Shown: positions 52,074 to 60,820, counted from the stretch's first letter. The stretch: DNA of 64,000 nucleotides from an uncultured bacterium (GCA_938092135.1 CALLJL010000002.1:62001-126000); one strand, 5' to 3'. Made by a program: numbers and translations. Notes: generated by a model from the letters alone, not told the origin.

Positions 52074-53270
52074 ATGAGAAAATTAACTCCTTCCATTCTT
52101 TTTCTAACCCTTCTCCTTCTTTTTATTCCTTTAACTTCCGGCCAAATCAGCGAGGCTGATGAAGCCTATATTAAAGCCATGACCGCGCCATCGCCGGCCC
52201 AGAGAGCTCAGCTGCTTAAAGACTACATAGCCAAATATGGTGGTAAGGGCACCAAATACGAAAACTTCGCCTATGCCAATCTCTGTCTTCTGGCCTATCC
52301 CGGAAAGACAGAGAAAGAAACCATTGATTATGGAGAAAAAGCTTTAGCCCTTGGCGGCCTTGACGATCTCACTAAATGCCAGGTCCTGCTCGTGCTTTCT
52401 GGGCTTTATAGCAAACTTGGTCAAAATCTTGATCGAGCCAAATCCTATGCCAACCAAGCTATTGAAGTCAGCCGAGCAGCAAAGGGTAAGGAATCAGCAA
52501 CTGAAACAGAAGTCAGCTGGAACAAAATAATGGGAGCAGCCTATTTTGCCCTGGGCCAGGCTCAAGAAAAAAACAGGGAATATCAAGCTGCGGTCGATTC
52601 CTACATCAACTCCTATAACCTTCTTAAAGATAAGCAAATTATTCAAACCCTGAAAAAACTAGCCAAATCTCAGTATGATAACAAGCAATATGCCGAAGCC
52701 GAAAGAACTGGCCGGGCAATTTATAATATAACCAAGGACAATGAAAGCGCCATTTTTGTCGGTAATTGCCTCTACCGAAGCGGCCAAGAGGATGAGGCTC
52801 TTAAATTTTTTAAAGAAGCCTATGCCCGAAAGCCCAGCGGCGAAATTGCCTATAACATTGGCTTAATTCTGGCCAAAAAAGCGCAGAATAATCCTGCCTT
52901 GGTAATGGAGGCCACGACTTACCTTATCGAGGCCAGCCTCACTTATCCCAGCCAGGCTCAGCAGGCTAGGAATATGGCCGAAAGCCTTTTCTTCACAGCC
53001 AATAAGAATCTTAGATATAATGAAATTGTTCAGGAACTTCAGGAACTCGGCAAAAAACTTGAAGAATTAACCAATACTTATAATACCAAGTTCGGAAATA
53101 AAGAAGAGGAAGATCTTACTGAAGCTGAAAAGAAGGAAATGAAAAACCTTCTCGCCCAAATGGAAGAAACAAAAAAATTAATTGACAAGCTTCAGGCTGA
53201 ACAGAATATGGCCATTGCTCAGTTTAATAAACTTTTTGAAGAAACCAAGAAAAAATTGGGCATTAAATAA
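52074..53270 (+). CDS. Secreted TPR protein with C-terminal coiled coil
   Basis: 398 residues. A signal peptide (cut near TSGQ, about 25) is followed by helical TPR-like repeats (for example AYFALGQAQEKNREYQAAVD and CLYRSGQEDEALKFFKEAY). From about residue 315 a long charged coiled coil follows (LQELGKKLEELTNTY; LLAQMEETKKLIDKLQAEQ). Its length and composition suit an adaptor or scaffold. Role unknown. It is a single-gene unit, convergent with the J-domain gene 3 bases away. Confidence 0.82.
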   Translation: MRKLTPSILFLTLLLLFIPLTSGQISEADEAYIKAMTAPSPAQRAQLLKDYIAKYGGKGTKYENFAYANLCLLAYPGKTEKETIDYGEKALALGGLDDLTKCQVLLVLSGLYSKLGQNLDRAKSYANQAIEVSRAAKGKESATETEVSWNKIMGAAYFALGQAQEKNREYQAAVDSYINSYNLLKDKQIIQTLKKLAKSQYDNKQYAEAERTGRAIYNITKDNESAIFVGNCLYRSGQEDEALKFFKEAYARKPSGEIAYNIGLILAKKAQNNPALVMEATTYLIEASLTYPSQAQQARNMAESLFFTANKNLRYNEIVQELQELGKKLEELTNTYNTKFGNKEEEDLTEAEKKEMKNLLAQMEETKKLIDKLQAEQNMAIAQFNKLFEETKKKLGIK

Positions 53271-53273
53271 AAA

Positions 53274-54674
53274 TTATTTTTTCTTAAAAATAGAAAAAAG
53301 ACGGGTTTTTCTCTTCTTGCCTTCAATAAGTTCAAGTTCAGCAGCAGCAATTTTATGGTCGGGATCAATCTCGAGGGCTTTTCGCCATTGTTTACTTGCC
53401 TTAACGAGCAAACCTTCATCTTTATAAAGAAGCCCCAAACCGACGTAGGCTTCTGCATTCCAGGGCTCAAGCTCCTGAACTTTAAGAAAATCAAGTTCGG
53501 CCTTCTTTCTAAGAGCAGGTATTCTCGCTTCAGCCAAGGCCAAAAGCAATCGATAGTCGGCCCTGTTGGGCATCAATCTGAGGGCTTCTTCAAGCAAAAT
53601 CACTGCTTCTTCAAATCTTCCTTGATTAAAAAGGGTTTTACCCTGGCGAAATTTTGTTTCGGCCTTTGTGGCAGCGCTCTTTTCTTCCGTTGCCCCAGCC
53701 AGACTTAAATCATATTTTCGTCTTAAATTGGAATCAATCAGCGTCTTATAAGCTTTTGTTAACCGGTCAAAGACCTCGTTAATTTTATCACGCCAGGAGG
53801 GTGATATTTCACGTCCAAAGCGATCGGGATGGAATCGCCGGGCTAAATTGAAATAGGCCTTTTTTATTTCTTCCTCGTTTGACCCTCGACCCACACCCAG
53901 AATTTCATAATAATTTAAACTGGCAATCTTGGCCTGAAATTCTAAAACTTCGTTTAAAAGATCGGAAGGCTCATTCTCCTTTTTTTCCGGCTTTCTCCAC
54001 ACATCTTCCTCACCCTGAAAATCAATGAGATCAAGACAATAGAAAAGATAGAAACAACGCCAGAAATGCTCACTGGCCAGCCCGCTCAACTTCAATAAAG
54101 CCTTAGCCGAAGTTTTGCCTGTAATTTTGGTCAGGAGCTCCCTCTCTTCTTCAGTTAATAAATGAAGATAGGTCTTGTTTTTTATAAAAGGAACTTTTTC
54201 TTCAAAATAGATAATAAGTTTGGGGTGAATTTTCATCAATCTGATGCCATCTTCAATTATTTGAGGGGTGGCAATTCTAATTTCCTCACCTAAAGGACTT
54301 TGGTAAGTTTGATTTTCATTAAACTTGAAAGTGGCTTCAAAAATATTGAACAAATTGAGGGTAATTTCTTTCATCTGATAAATGAGACCTTCCCGCAGAT
54401 TTCTTTCGGAAACAAGGCCTTTTTTGAGTAAGACCTTACCTAAACTTTCCTTAGACACTACATATTCCTCAATTTTTAAAAAGGTCTCTTCGGAAATTTT
54501 ACCTAGTTTGAAGAGAATTTCGCCCAGTCTTTCTCCGGGCTGATTGGTCCGAGCAAAAACTAGATCACCCTTATCGAAATAAAGATTTTTTTCTATCTGG
54601 CCATAGGTCGCTCGCAGCTCCCCACTTAAATGATTAAAATAAATCTGCCTTAACTCTAATCCCAGGTGTTTCAT
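53274..54674 (-). CDS. PATAN/DUF4388-like, J-domain and TPR protein
   Basis: 466 residues, three parts. Residues 1-120 resemble the PATAN/DUF4388 domain (GELRATYGQIEKNLYFDKGD; GKVLLKKGLVSERNLREGLI). Residues about 254-318 are a J-domain, YYEILGVGRGSNEEEIKKAY with HPD at 282-284. Residues 340-450 are TPRs. Such hybrid proteins are known in delta-proteobacteria and relatives and may link signalling to chaperones. HPD is intact, so Hsp70 interaction is likely. There is no signal peptide. Confidence 0.85.
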   Translation of the reverse strand: MKHLGLELRQIYFNHLSGELRATYGQIEKNLYFDKGDLVFARTNQPGERLGEILFKLGKISEETFLKIEEYVVSKESLGKVLLKKGLVSERNLREGLIYQMKEITLNLFNIFEATFKFNENQTYQSPLGEEIRIATPQIIEDGIRLMKIHPKLIIYFEEKVPFIKNKTYLHLLTEEERELLTKITGKTSAKALLKLSGLASEHFWRCFYLFYCLDLIDFQGEEDVWRKPEKKENEPSDLLNEVLEFQAKIASLNYYEILGVGRGSNEEEIKKAYFNLARRFHPDRFGREISPSWRDKINEVFDRLTKAYKTLIDSNLRRKYDLSLAGATEEKSAATKAETKFRQGKTLFNQGRFEEAVILLEEALRLMPNRADYRLLLALAEARIPALRKKAELDFLKVQELEPWNAEAYVGLGLLYKDEGLLVKASKQWRKALEIDPDHKIAAAELELIEGKKRKTRLFSIFKKK

Positions 54675-54772
54675 GGAAGTTAATAAATTTATAAATCAAG
54701 AGGCCATTAATTTCAACCGGCAATTTCGTTTTTCTCTTTTCTTTATATTTTAAATATGCTAATTTAACCCCC

Positions 54773-55621
54773 ATGAAAGTCGTTTTGGTTCAGTTTTCGC
54801 CTCATTTGGGTCTTTTAGACAAAAATCTTGATCTTCATTATCAGTTTATTGACAGAGCCCTCGAAGAGAAAGCTGATCTCATAATTTTTCCCGAATTAAG
54901 CCTTACAGGCTATACCCTTAAGGATCTTATTTCAGAGGTAGCTCTTAATCCCAGGAAAAATAATCAACTTAATCGCCTTAAGAGCTACAGCCACAAAATA
55001 GATATTGTCGTTGGTATAGTTGAAGAAGGTAACCCTGGCCTTTTTTACAATAGTGCTGTCTATTATTCCAAAGGAGAAATCTTGGCAATTCACCGGAAGG
55101 TTTTCCTGCCCACCTTTGGCCTCTTCGAGGAGGGTAAATTTTTTGCCACTGGCCGAAACTTTAAGACCTTTCCTACTCCTTTTGGCCAAGTTGGCCTACT
55201 TATTTGCCGAGACTTCCTGCATTATGGCGCTAGCTATTGTCTCCTGGCCGGCAAGGCAGACTTGATTATTATTCTGAGCGCAGCCCCTGGTCGGGGCATG
55301 TCTGAGAATTCGGGTTTTACTTCCAGCGAAATGTGGGAACTTATGGGCGCCGCTATTTCCCGTTTTTCCACGGCCTTTGTCCTTTACTGTAACCGAGTTG
55401 GCTTTGAAGATGGCGTGGTCTTTGCAGGTGGCTCCTTTATTTACGATCCCTGGGGAAAGTGTTTACTTCGTGGTCCTGACATTGAACCAGCCTTCCTTTC
55501 TCTGGAACTTGAACTCGAGGATCTTCGTAGGGCAAGAAAAACCTGGTCCTTTCTCCGCGATGATAAACCAGAAATAATTTTAAATAGCCTACAAAATCTT
55601 CTGGCCAAAAATGAAGATTAA
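54773..55621 (+). CDS. Carbon-nitrogen hydrolase (NAD synthetase-type glutaminase-like)
   Basis: 282 residues of the nitrilase superfamily. The triad is Glu41 (IIFPELSLTGY), Lys109 (HRKVFLPTFG) and Cys145 (LLICRDFLHYG). The usual residue after Cys is Glu (CED); here it is Arg. The overlap of 11 bases with nadE suggests it is the glutaminase half of a split NAD synthetase, but the reaction could be another amide hydrolysis. ATG 54773 lies eight bases after an extended -10 (TGcTAATTT, 54757-54765), so the mRNA is probably leaderless. Confidence 0.82.
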   Translation: MKVVLVQFSPHLGLLDKNLDLHYQFIDRALEEKADLIIFPELSLTGYTLKDLISEVALNPRKNNQLNRLKSYSHKIDIVVGIVEEGNPGLFYNSAVYYSKGEILAIHRKVFLPTFGLFEEGKFFATGRNFKTFPTPFGQVGLLICRDFLHYGASYCLLAGKADLIIILSAAPGRGMSENSGFTSSEMWELMGAAISRFSTAFVLYCNRVGFEDGVVFAGGSFIYDPWGKCLLRGPDIEPAFLSLELELEDLRRARKTWSFLRDDKPEIILNSLQNLLAKNED

Positions 55622-56423
55622 TCCAGAATTTGTCACGTCTGTTATTACCAAATTTATCCGAGAAGAGCTGAATAAATTTGGTTTTAATCGGGCTGTCCTT
55701 GGACTTTCCGGTGGTCTTGACTCCACGGTTTGCGCTTTTTTGGCCGTTCGAGCCCTGGGTCAAGATAATGTTCTCACCCTTATTATGCCTTACGGCCAAA
55801 CCTTTCCCCAGGACGTTGAGGATGCTAAGGCTGTAGTTTCCCTCCTTCAATGCCGAGCGATGATTATTGATATTCAGCCCATGGTGGACGCCTATTTTCA
55901 TCGATATCCCACAGATAATCCTGTGCTGAAAGGTAATAAAATGGCCAGAGAAAGGATGGCTATTCTCTATGATTTTTCGGCTCGCGAAAAAGCATTAATT
56001 TTGGGGACAAGTAATAAAACCGAGCTCTTGATCGGCTATGGAACTATCCATGGAGACATGGCCTGCGGCCTTAATCCCATTGGCGATCTTTATAAAACCC
56101 AAATCAGACAGCTTGCTATCTGGCTCGGAGTTCCCGAAAAAATAAGAAACAAGGTACCTACAGCTGGTTTATGGCCTGGCCAGACAGATGAAGGCGAAAT
56201 TGGTCTTACCTATGAAGAAATTGATAAAATTTTATTTGAACTCGTTGACTTAAGGAGAAGCCGGCAGGAAGTCATAGCCAGCGGTTTTGATCCTAAGAAG
56301 GTCAACCTTGTGTGGGAAATGATAAAGCGAAGCGAATTCAAACGACGCATGCCTCCCATAATCAAGCTTTCGTCCCGAACAGTGGGCCATGATTTTCTTT
56401 ATCCCTATGATTGGGATAAATAA
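55611..56423 (+). CDS. nadE: NAD(+) synthase
   Basis: 270 residues, the ammonia-type length without a fused glutaminase. The ATP-pyrophosphatase P-loop SGGLDS is at residues 33-38 (VLGLSGGLDSTVCAFLA); GTSNKTELLIGYGTIHGDMA and LWPGQTDEGEIGLTYEEID are further blocks. It makes NAD from nicotinate adenine dinucleotide. It overlaps the hydrolase gene by 11 bases. Confidence 0.95.
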   Translation: MKINPEFVTSVITKFIREELNKFGFNRAVLGLSGGLDSTVCAFLAVRALGQDNVLTLIMPYGQTFPQDVEDAKAVVSLLQCRAMIIDIQPMVDAYFHRYPTDNPVLKGNKMARERMAILYDFSAREKALILGTSNKTELLIGYGTIHGDMACGLNPIGDLYKTQIRQLAIWLGVPEKIRNKVPTAGLWPGQTDEGEIGLTYEEIDKILFELVDLRRSRQEVIASGFDPKKVNLVWEMIKRSEFKRRMPPIIKLSSRTVGHDFLYPYDWDK

Positions 56424-56437
56424 TTTATAGGGTTTAA

Positions 56438-57127
56438 ATGGGAAATCAGTTCAAAGGGATTCTTTATGTTGTCGCCACCCCCATTGGTAATCTTGAGGAC
56501 ATAACCCTCCGAGCCTTAAAAATCCTAAATGAAGTTGATTATATCGTCTGTGAGGATACAAGGGTAACTCTTAAATTGCTAAATAAATATGGAATTAAAA
56601 AGAAACTTATTAGCTATTACCGGCCAAAAGAGCTTGCCCGATTACCCTTTATTCTTCAGCTTTTAAGGGAAGGTAAAAGGATTGCCCTGGTTTCCGATTC
56701 AGGAACGCCGGGAATCTCCGACCCTGGATATCCCCTGATAAAAGCCGCTATTGAAGAAAACTTTCAGGTAATACCTATACCGGGAGCTTCCGCTCTAACT
56801 GCTTCTCTTTGTGCTTCCGGTTTACCCCTTAATCGGGTTCTTTTCCTTGGATTTCCTAATTATAAAAAGGGAAAATTAAAGAGGCTCCTCGCATCCTTAA
56901 AAGAGGAACCAGGGACAATAGTTTTTTATTTACCAACAAGAAAACTAATTTCTTTTCTTGAGATGGCCCTAGACATTTTGGGCAACAGAAAGGCAGTTAT
57001 TGCCAGAGAGTTAAGTAAGGTTCATGAGGAATTTATAAGGGGAACAATCGAAGAAATAATTGAATATTTAAAAGGAAAGGAAATAAAGGGAGAAGCCACT
57101 CTTTTAATTGAAGGGATAAGTGACTAA
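56438..57127 (+). CDS. rsmI: 16S rRNA (cytidine-2'-O)-methyltransferase RsmI
   Basis: 229 residues. ILYVVATPIGNLEDITLRAL, IVCEDTRVTLKLLNKYGI and LVSDSGTPGISDPGYPL are RsmI signatures. It methylates C1402 of 16S rRNA. It is 14 bases after nadE, with a weak AGGG site; it lacks the long C-terminal extension of the E. coli protein. Confidence 0.94.
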   Translation: MGNQFKGILYVVATPIGNLEDITLRALKILNEVDYIVCEDTRVTLKLLNKYGIKKKLISYYRPKELARLPFILQLLREGKRIALVSDSGTPGISDPGYPLIKAAIEENFQVIPIPGASALTASLCASGLPLNRVLFLGFPNYKKGKLKRLLASLKEEPGTIVFYLPTRKLISFLEMALDILGNRKAVIARELSKVHEEFIRGTIEEIIEYLKGKEIKGEATLLIEGISD

Positions 57128-57439
57128 AAAACCTTTATCTGATAAATAAGTTTGAGAAATAATTAACCTAAAGAGAAAAATACTCATCGACGGTATAATA
57201 TAAATCCCTTTTCATCCCTAATTTTTATATCTTTTTGGCCTTTTTCCTCCCTTGCCTAGCTACAAATATAAATTCACCATTCCCCTCGAAGGAATCAAAA
57301 ATAGCCACCTATCCCATTAATTAGGATACACGATGTTTTAAATCAGCTCAATTATATAAACTCCTCCTATAGCTTATTTTTCATAGCCAAGGAAAGTTCA
57401 GTTTTTCTCAAAAAATTAAAAAATTTTTTTTAAAAAAAC
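57128..57439. other. Long AT-rich intergenic region upstream of hsp20
   Basis: No gene is seen. An isolated TATAAT (57194-57199) has no convincing -35. I searched by eye for a CIRCE element (TTAGCACTC-N9-GAGTGCTAA) and did not find one. Confidence 0.6.
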
Positions 57440-57468
57440 TTGACAAAATTATGCTTAAATATTATATT
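57440..57468 (+). promoter_or_regulatory. Promoter of hsp20
   Basis: TTGACA (57440-57445), 17 bases, TATATT (57463-57468). Predicted start near 57475, leader of 32 bases with AAAGGAGGTGA. Confidence 0.75.
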
Positions 57469-57506
57469 AAAAATGGAAAAACAAAAAACTAAAAGGAGGT
57501 GATAAA

Positions 57507-57980
57507 ATGGCCATCATCAGATGGGATCCTTTCAAAGACCTTTTAACCCTAAGAGAAAGAATGAATCGCCTTTTCGAAGAAGCCTTCCCCTTCAGGGCTG
57601 AGGAAAAGGAATTCATTGGCAGCACTTGGGTTCCAGCGGTTGATATCTATGAAAAGGACAATGAGCTCGTTCTGACTGCTGAAGTTCCTGGAGTTAAAGA
57701 GGATGACATTGAAATTAAGATCGAAGACAATACCCTCATCCTGAAGGGTGAAAGGAAATTCGAAAGGGAAACCAAAGAAGAGAACTATCACCGGATTGAG
57801 CGATCCTACGGGAGCTTTTACCGTTCCTTCACTCTGCCCGATTATGTCGATCAAGACAAAATCAGGGCCGAGTACGAGAACGGTGTGCTCCGGATCGTTA
57901 TGCCCAAGAGGGAAGAGCTTAAGCCTCGCAAAATAAAGGTGCTTAAGCCTTCTTCCCCTGAAAAGGCCAACAAGAAGTAA
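57507..57980 (+). CDS. Small heat-shock protein (Hsp20/alpha-crystallin)
   Basis: 157 residues. The alpha-crystallin domain covers about 45-145: WVPAVDIYEKDNELVLTAEV, PGVKEDDIEIKIEDNTLIL and RSYGSFYRSFTLPDYVD, ending with the GVLRIVMPK motif and a KPRKIKV anchor. It holds unfolding proteins in the cytoplasm. AAAGGAGGTGA is an almost perfect ribosome site. No heat-shock operator is seen; the strong sigma-70 promoter suggests high basal expression. Confidence 0.96.
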   Translation: MAIIRWDPFKDLLTLRERMNRLFEEAFPFRAEEKEFIGSTWVPAVDIYEKDNELVLTAEVPGVKEDDIEIKIEDNTLILKGERKFERETKEENYHRIERSYGSFYRSFTLPDYVDQDKIRAEYENGVLRIVMPKREELKPRKIKVLKPSSPEKANKK

Positions 57981-57990
57981 GGCCTCAAAC

Positions 57991-58023
57991 AAAAAAGCCC
58001 GGTCGAAAGGACCGGGCTTTTTT
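57991..58023. terminator. Bidirectional terminator between hsp20 and comF
   Basis: AAAAAA-GCCCGGTC, loop GAAAG, GACCGGGC-TTTTTT. The eight-pair GC stem has an A-run on one side and T-run on the other, so it can end transcription from both convergent genes. Confidence 0.92.
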
Positions 58024-58025
58024 AT

Positions 58026-58724
58026 TTAGGCCTGGGCGACGGTGATGGCCCTGATCTCTCGGGCTCCTGCCTCCTTTAATATTCGACTGCATTCCTCAAT
58101 TGTTGAGCCCGTAGTAAAAACGTCATCGACTAAAAGGACAATTTTATTTCTTATTTTATCTTTTTGCCCTATCTTATAAGCTCCCTTAACATTTTCTCTC
58201 CTAAGTTTAGCCTCAAGCGAGGCCTGGGGTGGGGTATCTTTTATTTTGATTATGGCCCGGGATGCTATTGGTAATCCCTTTGTCTTGCCTATATAACGAG
58301 CTATCACTTCAGCTTGATTAAATCCTCTCTCCTTTTGCCGCCTAGCTTGTAGAGGAACAGGGACAACCACCTCAAGACCATCCCAGATAGAATTATCAAC
58401 AAGGAAAAGGAGAATAAGATTAGCTAAATCCCGACCAAGAATTCTAAATCTTCCATATTTATATAAAAGGATAATTTCCTTTATAAGGCCTTCATACCGA
58501 AAACAGGAGCGATGAAGGGAAAAAGACCATTTTGTCTGTTGACAATCTGTACATATATCAGCGCCCTGCCTCCTTTCCATGAAGCGACCGCATATCTGAC
58601 AATAGGGTGAAGAAGGCTGGTTTATTTGGTGCCAGCACTGGTGGCAAATTACTCTTTCGCCTGGCTGATCAAGGAGACGATGACATAGCCGACAAAAGGA
58701 GGGAAAAAGAATAAGCTCAATCAA
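58026..58724 (-). CDS. comF: ComF-family phosphoribosyltransferase-like protein
   Basis: 232 residues. The N-terminal zinc-binding part has CRLC, CHQC, CQIC and CTDC pairs, followed by the PRT domain with VVLLVDDVFTTGSTIEEC (PRPP motif). It is needed for DNA uptake in competent species; its molecular role is unclear. I use TTG 58724 with AAAGGAG five bases upstream; the longer frame to 58832 would overlap the dksA gene by 70 bases and is less likely. It follows the DksA-like gene after 38 bases. Confidence 0.88.
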   Translation of the reverse strand: MIELILFPSFCRLCHRLLDQPGERVICHQCWHQINQPSSPYCQICGRFMERRQGADICTDCQQTKWSFSLHRSCFRYEGLIKEIILLYKYGRFRILGRDLANLILLFLVDNSIWDGLEVVVPVPLQARRQKERGFNQAEVIARYIGKTKGLPIASRAIIKIKDTPPQASLEAKLRRENVKGAYKIGQKDKIRNKIVLLVDDVFTTGSTIEECSRILKEAGAREIRAITVAQA

Positions 58725-58762
58725 TTTAGCTCCTTTGGATAAAAGGAGCCAAACCTTTTGGC

Positions 58763-59173
58763 TTACAAGATTTCCCTCTCCCTTTCTATCTCTTTTTCCT
58801 CTTGTTCTTCCTTTTCTTTTTTCTGTTGACATTCGATGCAGAGAGGAGCCCAGGGCATTATTTCCAGTCTTTTTTTACTTATAGGCTGACCGCAAATCTG
58901 ACAATGGCCATATTCGCCTGCCTCGATCCTTCGCAGGGCCTGATTAATCAAATCTAACTGTTCTCTTTCAGCGTCAGTCAGAAGAAGCAAGAACTCTTTA
59001 GTGTAGGAGGTTTCGGCTCTATCAACCGTGTCTTGGGCTATGTTGGCCTCTACCTCTTGGCTTTCCTGATAATACTGGCGCATTTTTCTCATTATGGCTT
59101 CTTTTCTTTCCAGCAGTTTCTTTTTTAGAGCCAGAATTTCTTTTTTAGTTAAATTCTCAGTTTTACTTGGCAT
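58763..59173 (-). CDS. dksA: DksA/TraR-family zinc-finger protein
   Basis: 136 residues. An N-terminal coiled coil (KKEILALKKKLLERKEAIMRK, cited in part) is followed by the C4 zinc finger CQICGQPISKKRL...CIEC. The two tip Asp residues of DksA that enter the RNA polymerase channel are present in part (AQDTVDRAE). It may help the stringent response. A Glu/Arg-rich tail follows. It overlaps rlmH by 11 bases. Confidence 0.88.
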   Translation of the reverse strand: MPSKTENLTKKEILALKKKLLERKEAIMRKMRQYYQESQEVEANIAQDTVDRAETSYTKEFLLLLTDAEREQLDLINQALRRIEAGEYGHCQICGQPISKKRLEIMPWAPLCIECQQKKEKEEQEEKEIEREREIL

Positions 59174-59627
59174 AGGGCCATCCTTTCATTAGGGTTAAAG
59201 AGCGATAAATCTGTTCAAGCAAAACGAGTCGACAAAGTTCATGACTCAAAGTCATTCGAGACAAGGATAGAATTTCCTTGGCTCGGCTCAAAATCTCTTC
59301 GGCCAAACCGGCATGACCACCAATAATAAACGTCAATGGCCGGACATTGGTTTCCAGCTTCGCCTTTAGCCATTGAGTAAATTCTTCAGAAGTCATTTCT
59401 CTACCGCGGTCGCTTAAACAAACTAAATGGTCATCTTTTAAATGCTTCATCAAGTATCCCGCCTCAAGGGCCTTCGCCTTTTCAATTTCATCATCCCTCA
59501 AACCTCTGGCTTCTCTGGTTTCAACTAGTTCGAAGGGCGCCATCCTGGCAATCCGCCGGCAATATTCATCAACAAGTTTAGCCATTTCCTTTTTTCTCGT
59601 TTTTCCTGGCCAAAGAACTCTAATCAT
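59163..59627 (-). CDS. rlmH: 23S rRNA pseudouridine(1915) N3-methyltransferase RlmH
   Basis: 154 residues, a small SPOUT enzyme. LVCLSDRGREMTSEEFTQWL, FIIGGHAGL and the C-terminal block LSHELCRLVLLEQIYRSLTL are signatures. It modifies helix 69 of the ribosome. It is the first gene of rlmH-dksA-comF, with its own TTGACA promoter. Confidence 0.95.
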   Translation of the reverse strand: MIRVLWPGKTRKKEMAKLVDEYCRRIARMAPFELVETREARGLRDDEIEKAKALEAGYLMKHLKDDHLVCLSDRGREMTSEEFTQWLKAKLETNVRPLTFIIGGHAGLAEEILSRAKEILSLSRMTLSHELCRLVLLEQIYRSLTLMKGWPYAK

Positions 59628-59677
59628 TTTTTAACTTATCTTAAAATCCCCCTCTTCCTCAAATTTGGGGCTATAGA

Positions 59678-59706
59678 TAAATAATGATGATTTATCCAAT
59701 TGTCAA
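59678..59706 (-). promoter_or_regulatory. Promoter of rlmH-dksA-comF
   Basis: Minus strand TTGACA (59701-59706), 17 bases, TATTTA (59678-59683); predicted start near 59671. The leader of about 44 bases contains CCCC/GGGG that may pair. Confidence 0.65.
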
Positions 59707-59775
59707 TAGCTATTTTTAGTTTTTTTGTTTTTTATCTTTTCTCCATAAATAAAATTAATGGGTTATCAGGTTTTT

Positions 59776-60147
59776 TCATGACTTAATCGACAGCGAGGGG
59801 GCATCGCCCCAAAGCTTTTCTAGGGCATAATATTCTCTGGCTTTAAGGGAGAAAATATGAATAATAAAATGGCCATAATCCATTAATATCCATTCGCCAG
59901 CTGTCTCCCCCTCTATTCCCAAAGGATAAATTCTCTCCTTGCCCAGGTTTTCCTCGATGGCCTGATAAATAGCCTGATTTTGTCGAGTTGAATTTCCATG
60001 CATGATAATAAAAAAATCAGTAAAACTGGCTATTTCCCTAAGGTCAAGGACAACAATATTTTCAGCTTTTTTAGCCAGCGAGACCTTGATGGAAAGGCGA
60101 ACCTCGGCTGGCAAACTGCGCCGGGTAAGTTTTTTCCCTTTAGTCAT
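59776..60147 (-). CDS. rsfS: Ribosomal silencing factor RsfS
   Basis: 123 residues. KKAENIVVLDLREIASFTDFF and IIMHGNSTRQNQAI with a final YALEKLWGDAP are family blocks. It binds L14 and blocks subunit joining. The start ATG 60147 overlaps nadD by 8 bases, with AGGAAA before it; the longer frame lies inside nadD. Confidence 0.94.
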   Translation of the reverse strand: MTKGKKLTRRSLPAEVRLSIKVSLAKKAENIVVLDLREIASFTDFFIIMHGNSTRQNQAIYQAIEENLGKERIYPLGIEGETAGEWILMDYGHFIIHIFSLKAREYYALEKLWGDAPSLSIKS

Positions 60148-60820
60148 TTTCCTGATGATGATTATAAAGATTATTTTCCACAATATATTTTTCAACGGCC
60201 TCGGGTACAAGCCCGGAAATTGGTTCCCCTCGCTTCCTTTTAGCTCTAATCTCCTTGGCTGAAATATTTAAAGAATTCATGGGAAAAAGATAAATTCGGG
60301 GAAAGTCTCTTTCTACTTCTTCTATTTTTATCTCTGGTCCAACAACCATCATTTTTTCTCTCCAAGGGGGATCAAGAACAACTTCAGCCTGCTCAAGAGG
60401 AAAGCCTGGCCGGCTGACCACAATAAAAGAACAGGAATTAAGAACTCTTTCATATTCCCTCCAGGTTTTTATTTCAAGGAAAGCATCTATACCCAAAATA
60501 AAATAAATCCTGGCGTCTGAATAAATTTTCTTTACCCTTTCAAGGGTCACAATAGAATAGGAGGTTTCAGGACGGTCAACCTCCAAGGTACTTGCTTCGA
60601 ACCGAGCAAAGGGAGCAATAGCCAGCTCCACCATTCTTAACCTGTCTGAGGCCGAGGCGATTTCTTGACCTGATTTATGCGGGGGGAGATAGCAAGGAAT
60701 AAAGAGGATTTTATCTAGTTGAAAGCGCTGGCTTACCTCTAGGGCTACCTTTAAATGACCATTATGAATAGGATTAAAGGTGCCACCAAAAAGACCAATC
60801 TTTTTGAGGCTTTTCTCCAT
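60140..60820 (-). CDS. nadD: Nicotinate-nucleotide adenylyltransferase
   Basis: 226 residues. IGLFGGTFNPIHNGHLKVA is the nucleotidyltransferase motif; FIPCYLPPHK and YFILGIDAFLEIKTWREY follow, with a terminal ISAKEIRAKRKRGEPI (SxTxxR-like). It makes nicotinate adenine dinucleotide, the substrate of NadE at 55611. It starts directly after the obgE stop. Confidence 0.95.
   Translation of the reverse strand: MEKSLKKIGLFGGTFNPIHNGHLKVALEVSQRFQLDKILFIPCYLPPHKSGQEIASASDRLRMVELAIAPFARFEASTLEVDRPETSYSIVTLERVKKIYSDARIYFILGIDAFLEIKTWREYERVLNSCSFIVVSRPGFPLEQAEVVLDPPWREKMMVVGPEIKIEEVERDFPRIYLFPMNSLNISAKEIRAKRKRGEPISGLVPEAVEKYIVENNLYNHHQEND

Noticed and set aside
57128-57506. CIRCE or other heat-shock operator upstream of hsp20
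   Set aside because: No TTAGCACTC/GAGTGCTAA pair is visible; only a sigma-70-like promoter is supported.
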